Source: Spirochaetales bacterium (GTDB taxonomy: Bacteria > Spirochaetota > Spirochaetia > DSM-2461). From it: 64,000 bases of DNA. Under the pieces are notes generated by a model. It made no database searches, was not told the origin of the DNA, and worked only from the letters and a program-made list of their open reading frames with translations. The DNA lies in the NCBI GenBank assembly GCA_028532905.1, contig JAQQAM010000016.1, positions 1-64,000 of the forward strand, written 5' to 3'. Of this stretch, positions 30,527 to 39,730 are shown one piece after another. The stretch's first letter is position 1. Every line of letters begins with the position of its first letter. The position numbers were made by a program, and so were the translations under genes.

Positions 30527-30947
30527 TCTGGATCACATCGCTGTAAAAGTATCCGATATTGAGTCCTTCAGCTCAGCTCTGGCAGGACTGGGGTACACTC
30601 TGGAATCTGTGAAGCAGCATGATGAAGTGGGAATGAAGATTGCCTTTATGGCGCCTCCCTCCCCTTCGGCAGCAGAAAAGATGGAACTTCTTGAGGTTAC
30701 GGATCCGGACAGTCCCATTTCGGGAGACCCTGAAGGTCTCCACCACCTGGCTGTTTCCGTACCGGATATTGAAGAAAGCTACAGAATGATGTCGGAGGAC
30801 CCTCTGTATGCGGTGGAGGGAACCATCAGGCAGGGGGCTCATACCCGGATTTTCTTTTTCAGAATGACCGGACAGAAGGAGCCTCTGTTTGAATGCTGTG
30901 AACAAAAAGGCAGACCTTCGGAAACCAGGGGAGAGAACAGGCAATGA
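30516..30947 (+). CDS. VOC-superfamily protein, methylmalonyl-CoA epimerase-like
   Basis: LDHIAVKVSDIESFSSALAGLGYTLE, MELLEVTDPDSPI, EGLHHLAVSVPDIEESY, KEPLFECCE; putative His/His/Glu metal ligands kept. Confidence 0.78.
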   Translation: MSADLDHIAVKVSDIESFSSALAGLGYTLESVKQHDEVGMKIAFMAPPSPSAAEKMELLEVTDPDSPISGDPEGLHHLAVSVPDIEESYRMMSEDPLYAVEGTIRQGAHTRIFFFRMTGQKEPLFECCEQKGRPSETRGENRQ

Positions 30948-31729
30948 ATATGAAACTTGACGGAAAAACAGCCCTTGTCACAGGCGGTGCCGGCGGCATC
31001 GGCAGAGCCGTCACCCTGACCCTGGCGGCAGCCGGAGCCCGGGTGATTGTTGTCTGCCGGGACGTGGAGAAAGCGGAAGAGACCCTTACACTGGCGGAAA
31101 AGCTGGATGGACAGGTGGAATATACCCTTATGGATCTGGCGGATGAGCAGAACCGGGAAGAAGTGATGAACGGAATTCTGGCTGGAGCCGGTACAATCGA
31201 TATCCTTGTAAACAATGCAGGAATCTCCGGATATATGGGTCCCGTCAGCGAGACACCCCTTGATGAGGTGAAGTCCGTTCTGGAAGTGAATCTGAATGCC
31301 CCCTTCCATCTGGCTCAGAAGGTAATTCCTTCCATGACAAAAAAGGGATTCGGCCGGATTATCAATATCAGCTCCGTGGCACCCAGAGTCAATCCGGCCT
31401 TTACGGTCAGCTACAATATGAGCAAAGCCGGACTGAATTCTTTCACCACCTCCCTCTCAAGAGAGGTGGGAGCTAAGGGCATCACAGTCAATGCCCTGGC
31501 TCCCGGGCTGGTCATGACTGAGAGAATCAGAACCAAAAGAATCCCCGGACTGGCAGCCGAAAGAGGACTCACAGAAGATGAGATTCTCAATGGCATGAAA
31601 TCCAAGTCGGATACAAAAGAACTGACAACCGAGAAGGAACTGGCAGAAACAGTGCTGTTTCTCTGCTCTTCCTCTGCCAAAAATATTAGCGGTGAGATTA
31701 TTGAACTCTCCGGGGGATATCAGGGATAA
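30944..31729 (+). CDS. Short-chain dehydrogenase/reductase (FabG-like)
   Basis: ALVTGGAGGIGRAV, NNAGISG, INISSVAPRVNPAFTVSYNMSKAGL (Ser/Tyr/Lys); ATGA overlap with previous gene. Confidence 0.9.
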   Translation: MNMKLDGKTALVTGGAGGIGRAVTLTLAAAGARVIVVCRDVEKAEETLTLAEKLDGQVEYTLMDLADEQNREEVMNGILAGAGTIDILVNNAGISGYMGPVSETPLDEVKSVLEVNLNAPFHLAQKVIPSMTKKGFGRIINISSVAPRVNPAFTVSYNMSKAGLNSFTTSLSREVGAKGITVNALAPGLVMTERIRTKRIPGLAAERGLTEDEILNGMKSKSDTKELTTEKELAETVLFLCSSSAKNISGEIIELSGGYQG

Positions 31730-31773
31730 TAGGGAACCGGCACCTTCAGTTCCGGAGAAAGGATTTAAACACA

Positions 31774-32223
31774 ATGGTAGACTACAACAAATTCAAAACA
31801 TTTATGGAACAGTACTTCAAGGACTACAGCCAGTACGCACAGGATGCGGAAACAATGCCCAAAATGGACAAATACTGGACTGAGGATATAAAGGTCACAG
31901 CCTATTTCCAGCTGCCCGGGGGTGACTACCCTTTTAAGATGGACAACCGGCGCGTATGGGAAGACTTTCTTATCAAGGGACATCTGACAATCTGGGAAAA
32001 TCTGAGCCCTACAGATATGATGATCGATACGGTTCAGCTTAAGGCGACAGCCATGCTGAAGGTCGTTAAATTCGACCGGAAAACAGACAAGGAACTGGTG
32101 AACCTGGACGGTATAGGATATTACACTCTGGTGGAAAAGGAAGGCGGAACTCTTCAGATAAAGAGCCTGGATTTCTTTACCGGTGATGCCGGTACTTTTG
32201 CCAGCCTCTACACTCAGGAATAA
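31774..32223 (+). CDS. NTF2/SnoaL-like small protein
   Basis: About 149 aa with predicted cone-fold pattern: KFKTFMEQYFKDYSQYAQDAETMPKMDKYWTEDIKVTAYF...; in operon context. Confidence 0.55.
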   Translation: MVDYNKFKTFMEQYFKDYSQYAQDAETMPKMDKYWTEDIKVTAYFQLPGGDYPFKMDNRRVWEDFLIKGHLTIWENLSPTDMMIDTVQLKATAMLKVVKFDRKTDKELVNLDGIGYYTLVEKEGGTLQIKSLDFFTGDAGTFASLYTQE

Positions 32224-32302
32224 CAGTAGAAATTGAAGAGCCTCCGGGCTTGAATAAATACCAGAAGAGGCTCCGGGGAGCCTCAAAAGGAAGGGGAGAC
32301 AT

Positions 32303-32737
32303 ATGGACAGTAAAGCAGTATTGGTAACCGGCGTTATTGGTGAAGACGTGCATGTAACCGGCATCAGGATTCTGGAACATGCTCTGCGAAAGGACGGCTT
32401 CACTGTTCATTCTCTGGGGATTCACAACTCCCAGGAAGATTTTATCAGCAAGGCTGCGGAAGTAAAAGCCGATGCCATACTGATCTCTTCCCTGGCCGGA
32501 CATGCGGAGATGCTTGTTCAGGGTTTCCGGGAAAAATGCGACAAAGCCGGTCTGAAACAGACTGAACTCTATATTGGCGGCCAGCTGGTAATCCATGCGG
32601 AAGAGTGGGAAGCAACGGAAAAACGCTTTCTGGATCTTGGCTTTACAGCCGTTGCCGTCCCTTTCAATCCCCCCGGAAATGTTCTGGCAGAGCTCAATGA
32701 ACGGTTCTGTGACAGCCGGAAAAAAACCACAGCCTGA
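32303..32737 (+). CDS. Cobalamin-binding small subunit of a B12-dependent mutase (methylaspartate/glutamate mutase S-like)
   Basis: VTGVIGEDVHVTGIRILEHAL (DxHxxG), ILISSLAGHAE, ELYIGGQL. Confidence 0.88.
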   Translation: MDSKAVLVTGVIGEDVHVTGIRILEHALRKDGFTVHSLGIHNSQEDFISKAAEVKADAILISSLAGHAEMLVQGFREKCDKAGLKQTELYIGGQLVIHAEEWEATEKRFLDLGFTAVAVPFNPPGNVLAELNERFCDSRKKTTA

Positions 32738-32775
32738 GGCAGGATTCCGCCAGGCAGAAACAGGAGAACAGATAA

Positions 32776-34218
32776 TTGGAAATCTCAAACAGGAAATGGT
32801 CGGATGATTTCTTTCAGAAAGAGAGGGAAGAGGTACTGTCCCAGTGGTCCACCGGTGCAGATGTGGACCTTGACGACGCTGTGGCCTACCACAAGAGCCT
32901 GCCGGACTCACAGAATGCGGCTCTGAAAACTCTGAAAGCCAGAGAAGAGGGAAAGACTCTCCTTTGCCCTTCCCTGGGTTCCGATACTGTTGAAAACCAT
33001 AAAAGTCTCCTGCTCCATATGCAGAATGAAGCCGGTGTTGATATCCTGACATCCTATATAGACAGCCTTACAAGAAACTGCCGGTTTGAGATGGCCAGCC
33101 AGGGGCTGATGAAGGCGGAAGCCACAGGACGGCCTGTATTAAACGGCTTTCCCTTTGTTGTCCATGGAGTTCAGAAAACAAGAGAAGTTATGAATGCCGT
33201 CGATCTGCCGTCCATGCTCTTCGGCCCCACCCCCGACGCCAGACTGACCCACGAAATCGGACTGGCCGGCGGTCATACAGGATATTCCGGCGGCCCGATG
33301 ATTTCCTTCTGGAACTACACCAAGAATGTTCCTGTAGAAAGTGTTATTCACAATTTTCAGTATATAAACAGACTCATGGGCACTTATGAAGAGCAGGGTG
33401 TTCCCATCCTTTATGCCGTAAGCGGAGCCATGCCATCGGTCAGCCCGCCTTCACTGATGATTGTGCCGGAAATAATTGAAGTCCTTATTGCCGCCGGTCA
33501 GGGGGTTAAGCACATTCAGTTGAACAACTGGCTCCAGGGACATGTGGCCCAGGATCTGGCCTATATTCAGGTGCTGAAAGAGAAGGCTGATTACTATCTG
33601 AAAGAGTGCGGTTTCGACGATGTGGAAACCATAACCTACAGTGTCAGCCCCACAGGCCGTTTCCCTGTAGAGGCAGACCAGGTGTATGCGCTGATTTCTC
33701 ACTTTACCATGATCGGAGTCATGGGAGGTGTTCAGGTCTGCGGGTCAAGGACCATTGATGAGGCTCTCCATATTCCCACAAAAGAAGGCTCTGCTCACAG
33801 CTTCCGGAATGCCCGAATGTTTCTGAATATGCTTCAGCCCCAGAAATTCGATATCTCCGGCCACAGTGAAATTCAGCAGGAAAAACAGATTATGGAACTG
33901 GAAGTGGACTGCCTGATGAAGAAGATTCTGGAAATCGGGGGCGGCGATATTGTCAAAGGAACCGTCAAAGCTGTGAAGCTTGGCATTCTTGATCAGCCCT
34001 ATTCCACATCCCAGCTGGTGAAAGGTGAAGTTCTGGGCGTCAAGGATGAAAAAGGTGCCGCCCGGTATTTCGATATGGGTCAGCTTCCCTTCAGCCGGGA
34101 GATCAAAGATTTTCACAGAGAAAAAATCGAAGCCAGAGAAAAAATCCTGGGTGAAAAGGTCAGCTATGACACCATCATTCAGGACATGACAGCCATCAGT
34201 GCAGGTTCAATTCTCTAA
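32776..34218 (+). CDS. Glutamate mutase epsilon-subunit-like protein (B12-dependent carbon-skeleton mutase, divergent active site)
   Basis: TTG start; colinear with GlmE from residue 1 (NRKWSDDFFQKEREEVLSQWSTGADVDLDDAV), LNGFPFVVHGV, TPDARL, IPTKEGSAHS, VKGTVKAVKLGILDQPYS. Confidence 0.88.
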   Translation: MEISNRKWSDDFFQKEREEVLSQWSTGADVDLDDAVAYHKSLPDSQNAALKTLKAREEGKTLLCPSLGSDTVENHKSLLLHMQNEAGVDILTSYIDSLTRNCRFEMASQGLMKAEATGRPVLNGFPFVVHGVQKTREVMNAVDLPSMLFGPTPDARLTHEIGLAGGHTGYSGGPMISFWNYTKNVPVESVIHNFQYINRLMGTYEEQGVPILYAVSGAMPSVSPPSLMIVPEIIEVLIAAGQGVKHIQLNNWLQGHVAQDLAYIQVLKEKADYYLKECGFDDVETITYSVSPTGRFPVEADQVYALISHFTMIGVMGGVQVCGSRTIDEALHIPTKEGSAHSFRNARMFLNMLQPQKFDISGHSEIQQEKQIMELEVDCLMKKILEIGGGDIVKGTVKAVKLGILDQPYSTSQLVKGEVLGVKDEKGAARYFDMGQLPFSREIKDFHREKIEAREKILGEKVSYDTIIQDMTAISAGSIL

Positions 34219-34229
34219 ATGACGACCGG

Positions 34230-34263
34230 CAGCCTGACGAATTTGTCAGGCTGTACCGATTTT
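34230..34263 (+). terminator. Intrinsic terminator at end of B12-mutase operon
   Basis: CAGCCTGAC-gaattt-GTCAGGCTG followed by taccgaTTTTT. Confidence 0.75.
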
Positions 34264-34404
34264 TCACATGTTCATGCAAATTCTGAACTCCTGATCATTC
34301 TCAAAACAATAAAATGAATGTAAAATCATTAAAATCTCTTTGGATTTATTAGTGAATTCATCCGTTATAAAAATAACGTCTACAGCATTTTATTTGAGGA
34401 TTTC

Positions 34405-37400
34405 ATGAGCAGAAAAGTATTGACTGTCCAGACTAAGCTTCTGGCCGGATTTTTAGGCATACTCATCCTGGCCGGATATGCAGGAATAACCGGTATAAGG
34501 GGCATTTCAGAAATAAATTACCAGAACAGCATTGGTACGGTAGTTGATGAACTTGTGGCCTACACAGAGAACGCTCAGGCTGCCTCTCTCAGATATATTA
34601 TTTATGAAGACGAGAGTTTTCACGATGCGGCAATGGAAGCAGCCGACACGGTTCTTGAACTGGCGGGTACAGCAGAATCCATGATGCTGGTGGAGGCCAA
34701 CAGAAAGAATACTCAGAAACTGACAGAAACAATGGAACAGTACAAGAGCCTGATTTCCGCCTCAAAACAGGTGGAACAGGAGAAACTGGAGTCCCAGACC
34801 ACCAGACAGACAGTGGGTATCAATGTCATCAGAATGCTGGAGGATCTGCTGGCATCCCTCATTCAGCAGCAGAAGGTGTCAGTCTCCCGGAGTGAACTGG
34901 ATTATCTGAATACCACCATTGAAGAAATACAGCTGATCCTTTCCCTGATGAATGAGTTTAGATCGGATGCGCTGAATTACAATATTGAGAGAACCGACAA
35001 GGACCGGGAAAAAGCCTATGCAGCCTGGATCAGTAAACTGGACGAACTGCTCACAGAACTGAACATCCTTGAAGAAAATGCCATCAGTTCTGTTCATAAA
35101 ATGAATTTCAACACCATAGCTGCGTCTCTGAAACAATACAGAGCAGAAGTACAGAGATTCCACACCCAAACGGCAGAGATGTGGCAGAAACAGTATGATC
35201 AGCGGGAAGTAGCCGCTCAGGTAATGACCCAGGTTCATCTGGTGCGGGACGGCGTACAGTCAATTATTAAAGAAGAAACAGACAGCACGAAGCGAGCCAT
35301 CCTGTTCAGTCTGATTATGGCCGTCCTTTTCAGCATTCTCATTGCTCTGCTCCTCTCAAAAAACATTACAGTTCCTCTGATTCAGGGAATCAGTGTTGCA
35401 GGGAATATTGCTGCTGCCAGACTGGACAACAAACAGCTGAACCTGAACAGAACTGATGAGCTGGGAGAACTGGCCAGGGCACTGGACACAATGACTCACA
35501 GCCTTCAGGTACAGAACTGGCTGCAGGAGGGAAAACAGGGGCTGGACGATGAACTGAGGGGAGATTTCGACCTGAAAGACCTGGCTCAGAAGTTCATTAC
35601 CTTCCTGACAAAACATATGAATGCTCAGCTGGGAGCCTTTTATCTGTATGACGAAAAAGAGACCCTTGAGCTGATATCTTCCTACGCCTTTACCGATAGG
35701 GCCGGCAATTTCAACAGAATAAAACTGGGGGAAGGTTTTATCGGACAGGCCGCTATGGAGAAAGAAGTTCTGTACTTCTCCAAGCTTGATGAGGCACCCG
35801 GATATAACTACGGAGCAGGCGAAGAGAAGCCCGATCACTTTCTCACAGGGTCTCTGATCTTCAAGGATGAACTGATAGGCTCATTTCTTCTGGGATCTTT
35901 CACCCCCTTCAATGAAGATCAGAAAGAGTTTATTTCATCCACAATCGACAACGTTGCCGTCCTGTTCAATGCGGCCAAATCCAGAGACACCATTAGTCTA
36001 CTGCTCAGCAATTCCCAGCAGCAGCAGGAAGAGCTGAAGAAGATTAATGAAGAACTGGAAGACCAGACCAGAGCCCTCAGGGAATCAGAAGCTGAGCTCC
36101 AGGCACAGCAGGAAGAACTGAGGGTGACCAATGAGGAGCTGGAAGAAAGAACCCAGGCTATTGAAGAACAACGTGACTCAATCCGCATTAAAAACGAAGA
36201 GCTAGTGCAGGCTCAGCAGGATATAAGCAAAAAAGCTGAGGACCTGGAGCAGGCCAGCCGCTACAAATCAGAGTTTCTGGCCAATATGTCTCATGAGCTG
36301 AGAACCCCTTTGAACTCGATTCTTATTCTGGCACAGCTTTTATCTGCTAATAATGATGGAAATCTTACTGAGAAACAGGTGAAATCCGCCAGTGCTATCC
36401 ACGCTTCCGGCTCTGACCTGCTAAAACTGATCAACGATATTCTCGATCTGTCCAAGGTGGAAGCCGGTAAGGTCGAACTCAATATGGAAACAGTAAATTT
36501 CAACACCGTAATTGATGATCTGAAGAGAGTTTTTAATGAGTCGGCCACCGAAAAAGGGTTGGAACTGAGCTTCACAAAACAGGAAGGCATCAGAGAGACA
36601 ATACAAACCGACGGCCACCGACTGCAGCAGGTCCTCAGAAACCTTCTGACCAATGCCATTAAGTTTACCGAAAGCGGTTCGGTATCCATGGACATCGTTT
36701 TGCCAGACAAAGCCTGGAAAGGGATGAAAAAGGGTGAATATTTCCAGATCAGAGTAAAAGACACGGGTATCGGTATACCCGAAGAAAAGCAAAGTGCCAT
36801 TTTTGAAGCCTTTCAGCAGGCCGACGGCAGCACTATGCGCAAGTTCGGTGGAACCGGACTGGGGCTCTCCATATCGAAGGAACTGACAAAACTTCTGGGA
36901 GGAGAACTGAAACTGGAAAGTGAAGAGGGAAAAGGCAGCACCTTCTATATAACCCTACCCTTTCCGGAGGACAAACCTGCTGAGAGCTTGCCCGAGCAGG
37001 AGACAGGGAACCAGTTATCTGGATCAGACCCGGCAGAAGAAACAGCCGGCACCAGTCCGGAAACAAAACAGCCCTCCCCCCCTTTAAAGTATGAAGACTC
37101 TGAAATTGTGGATGACAGATTGGATCTGCATGATGAAGACAAGACGATTCTCATTATCGAAGATGATCCCAATTTCGTTTCCGTTCTGTCAGATCTTGTG
37201 AAAGAGAAAGGATTTAAAACTCTTATCGCCGCGGACGGGGAGACAGGGCTCCACTTTGCCGATTACTACAAACCGAATGCCATTATTCTGGACATCGGAC
37301 TTCCGGGCATTGACGGATGGACAGTCATGGAGCGGCTCAAGGACAATCCGGAACTCAGGCATATTCCCGTTCACTTTATGTCGGGGCGGGATGACAACCT

Positions 37401-38310
37401 CCAGGCTATGCGTATGGGTGCCATCGGCTATCTGACCAAACCGGTTTCTGTCAGCGACATTGACTCGGCACTGTGTAAAATTGATAAATTTACAGAATCC
37501 CACATCAGTACTCTTCTGGTTGTGGAAGATGATGATATTCAGAAGGAAAGCATAATCGAGCTCATCGGCAGTGATGATATTGAAATCACTGCTGTGTCCA
37601 CAGGCAAAGAAGCTTTTAAAGCACTTAAAAGCAGCTGTTTTGACTGTATGATCCTCGATCTGGGCTTGAAAGACATGTCTGGTTTCGATCTTCTGGAACA
37701 TATAAACGATGATCCCGGATGCGCTCGGATTCCCATCATCATCTATACCGGCAGGGAACTCAGCAAAGAGGATGAGGAATCTCTGAATAAATATGCCGAA
37801 AGCATAATCATAAAAGGCATAAAATCCCCTGAACGGCTGCTGGATGAAACATCCCTTTTTCTCCATCGAATAGAATCCCGGCTCCCTGAAGAGAAACGGA
37901 AGATGTTGAAGGGAATCCATAACAGTGAATCTGTTCTGGAGGAGAGAAAGATTCTCCTTGTGGATGATGATATGCGCAATGTTTTCGCCCTCACCAGCAT
38001 TCTGGAAGATAAAAAGATGGAAGTGATTGTGGCACGGGATGGTCTGGAAGCTGTGGAAAAGGTTAAATACGAAGCGGGAATAGATCTTGTTCTTATGGAT
38101 ATTATGATGCCTAAAATGGATGGATATGAAGCCATGCGGCAAATTCGGAAAGAACATCAGTTCAGGAATCTGCCCATCATTGCTCTGACAGCCAAAGCCA
38201 TGAAGGGCGACAGAAATAAATGCATTGAAGCCGGAGCCAGTGACTATCTGGCAAAACCGGTGGAGACGGAAAAACTCCTCTCCATGCTGCGGGTGTGGTT
38301 GTATAGATGA
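34405..38310 (+). CDS. Hybrid sensor histidine kinase: MCP-like periplasmic helical sensor, HAMP, GAF, coiled coil, HisKA/HATPase, three receivers
   Basis: FLANMSHELRTPLNSILILAQLL, GTGLGLSISKELTKLLGG, three receiver cores TILIIEDDPNF, TLLVVEDDDIQ and KILLVDDDMRN; GAF FITFLTKHMNAQLGAFYLYD. Confidence 0.92.
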   Translation: MSRKVLTVQTKLLAGFLGILILAGYAGITGIRGISEINYQNSIGTVVDELVAYTENAQAASLRYIIYEDESFHDAAMEAADTVLELAGTAESMMLVEANRKNTQKLTETMEQYKSLISASKQVEQEKLESQTTRQTVGINVIRMLEDLLASLIQQQKVSVSRSELDYLNTTIEEIQLILSLMNEFRSDALNYNIERTDKDREKAYAAWISKLDELLTELNILEENAISSVHKMNFNTIAASLKQYRAEVQRFHTQTAEMWQKQYDQREVAAQVMTQVHLVRDGVQSIIKEETDSTKRAILFSLIMAVLFSILIALLLSKNITVPLIQGISVAGNIAAARLDNKQLNLNRTDELGELARALDTMTHSLQVQNWLQEGKQGLDDELRGDFDLKDLAQKFITFLTKHMNAQLGAFYLYDEKETLELISSYAFTDRAGNFNRIKLGEGFIGQAAMEKEVLYFSKLDEAPGYNYGAGEEKPDHFLTGSLIFKDELIGSFLLGSFTPFNEDQKEFISSTIDNVAVLFNAAKSRDTISLLLSNSQQQQEELKKINEELEDQTRALRESEAELQAQQEELRVTNEELEERTQAIEEQRDSIRIKNEELVQAQQDISKKAEDLEQASRYKSEFLANMSHELRTPLNSILILAQLLSANNDGNLTEKQVKSASAIHASGSDLLKLINDILDLSKVEAGKVELNMETVNFNTVIDDLKRVFNESATEKGLELSFTKQEGIRETIQTDGHRLQQVLRNLLTNAIKFTESGSVSMDIVLPDKAWKGMKKGEYFQIRVKDTGIGIPEEKQSAIFEAFQQADGSTMRKFGGTGLGLSISKELTKLLGGELKLESEEGKGSTFYITLPFPEDKPAESLPEQETGNQLSGSDPAEETAGTSPETKQPSPPLKYEDSEIVDDRLDLHDEDKTILIIEDDPNFVSVLSDLVKEKGFKTLIAADGETGLHFADYYKPNAIILDIGLPGIDGWTVMERLKDNPELRHIPVHFMSGRDDNLQAMRMGAIGYLTKPVSVSDIDSALCKIDKFTESHISTLLVVEDDDIQKESIIELIGSDDIEITAVSTGKEAFKALKSSCFDCMILDLGLKDMSGFDLLEHINDDPGCARIPIIIYTGRELSKEDEESLNKYAESIIIKGIKSPERLLDETSLFLHRIESRLPEEKRKMLKGIHNSESVLEERKILLVDDDMRNVFALTSILEDKKMEVIVARDGLEAVEKVKYEAGIDLVLMDIMMPKMDGYEAMRQIRKEHQFRNLPIIALTAKAMKGDRNKCIEAGASDYLAKPVETEKLLSMLRVWLYR

Positions 38311-39155
38311 GAACACCGGCAACCAGCACAAAAGAAATCCTGGATAACGAATATCTGGAACTTGAGCTTCTTCTGGAAGGGATCTACAGGAAATACGGAT
38401 TTGATTTCAGGGACTATTCAGGAGTTCATATTAAACGCAGACTGAATCACCGTCTTTCAGCTTCGGGTCTTCAGAATTTTACCCAGATCCTGCACCGGAT
38501 CATTTACGATGAGGAGTTCTTCAAACAGATCCTCCTGGATCTCTCAATCAATGTCACCGAAATGTACAGAGACCCCCAGTTTTATCTGGAACTCCGACAA
38601 AAGGTGGTTCCCTATCTGTCCACCTACCCCTTTATCAAAATTTGGCATGCGGGGTGTTCTGCGGGTCAGGAGGTGTATTCCGATGCCATTCTTCTGGAGG
38701 AAGAGGGCCTTCTGGAAAGAGTGCAGATCTATGCAACCGATTTCAACGAGAAGATCCTGCAGAAGGCCAAAGAGGGAATCTATCCGGTTGAAGAGATACG
38801 CCGGTATACGGAAAACTACCAGAAAGCCGGAGGTACAGAATCTTTCTCCGACTATTACACTGCCCATTATGACTCTGCAATGATCAAAAAGAGTCTGCGC
38901 AACAACATATTGTTCTCCTTTCATAACCTGGTCACTGATGGAGTGTTCGGCGAGATGAATATGGTGTTCTGCCGTAATGTTCTTATCTATTTCAACAAGG
39001 ACCTGCAGAACCGAGTACTGAAACTCTTCCATGACAGCTTGATTCCGGGAGGATTCCTGTGTCTGGGCAGCAAGGAATCTTTGAAGTTTTCCGATCTGGA
39101 AGACAGGTTTGAAATTATCTCTGCCAAAGAGAAAATATACAGGAAGAAAAGATGA
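38307..39155 (+). CDS. cheR: CheR-type protein-glutamate methyltransferase
   Basis: FSDYY...IKIWHAGCSAGQEVYSDAILLEEEGL, VFCRNVLIYFNKDLQ, GGFLCLGSKESL; ATGA overlap with kinase. Confidence 0.9.
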   Translation: MRTPATSTKEILDNEYLELELLLEGIYRKYGFDFRDYSGVHIKRRLNHRLSASGLQNFTQILHRIIYDEEFFKQILLDLSINVTEMYRDPQFYLELRQKVVPYLSTYPFIKIWHAGCSAGQEVYSDAILLEEEGLLERVQIYATDFNEKILQKAKEGIYPVEEIRRYTENYQKAGGTESFSDYYTAHYDSAMIKKSLRNNILFSFHNLVTDGVFGEMNMVFCRNVLIYFNKDLQNRVLKLFHDSLIPGGFLCLGSKESLKFSDLEDRFEIISAKEKIYRKKR

Positions 39156-39730
39156 ACAGGTACAGTGCTCTGGTTATCGGCACCTCTGCCGGCGGTCTGA
39201 ATGCCCTGACCCGGATCATACCGGCCCTGAATAAAGGCTTCCCTGTCCCCATTATTATTGTTCAGCATATGAGCCCGGAAGGATCAAACTTCACCTCCTC
39301 TTACCTGGATACAATTTCCAGCCTCAATGTGAGGGAAGGAGATGAAAAAGAGATGCTTGAACCGGGAACAGTCTATCTGGCAGCACCCAATTACCATCTT
39401 CTTATAGACCGGAACAAAACACTGAGCCTGTCTGTAGATGCCAAGGTGAATTACTCCCGTCCCTCCATAGATGTTCTGTTTGAAAGTGCCGCAGAGGTTT
39501 ACAGAGAAAAGCTCCTGGCGCTGGTCCTCACAGGGGCAAACAGCGATGGGACAAAGGGAGCATTGAAAGTCATCGAATTCGGAGGATCTGTTCTGGTTCA
39601 AGATCCGGAAACAGCAGAAGCTGCCGCCATGCCCCTGTCTGTCATTGAACACTGTCAGGTAGAAGCAATACTCCCTTTGGATGAGATTGCCGATTACCTG
39701 AATACCAAAATATACGAAAAAGAGAATTAA
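39152..39730 (+). CDS. cheB: CheB-type methylesterase without receiver domain
   Basis: VIGTSAGGLNAL (Ser), IVQHMSPEG (His), LALVLTGANSDGTKG (Asp). Confidence 0.9.
   Translation: MNRYSALVIGTSAGGLNALTRIIPALNKGFPVPIIIVQHMSPEGSNFTSSYLDTISSLNVREGDEKEMLEPGTVYLAAPNYHLLIDRNKTLSLSVDAKVNYSRPSIDVLFESAAEVYREKLLALVLTGANSDGTKGALKVIEFGGSVLVQDPETAEAAAMPLSVIEHCQVEAILPLDEIADYLNTKIYEKEN

Noticed and set aside
32177-33052. 291-aa minus-strand ORF
   Set aside because: Antisense across the B12-binding subunit gene and start of the GlmE-like gene; no recognisable domain.
37189-38331. 380-aa minus-strand ORF
   Set aside because: Antisense to the three-receiver C-terminus of the hybrid kinase, which has clear family motifs; no domain recognised in the antisense translation.
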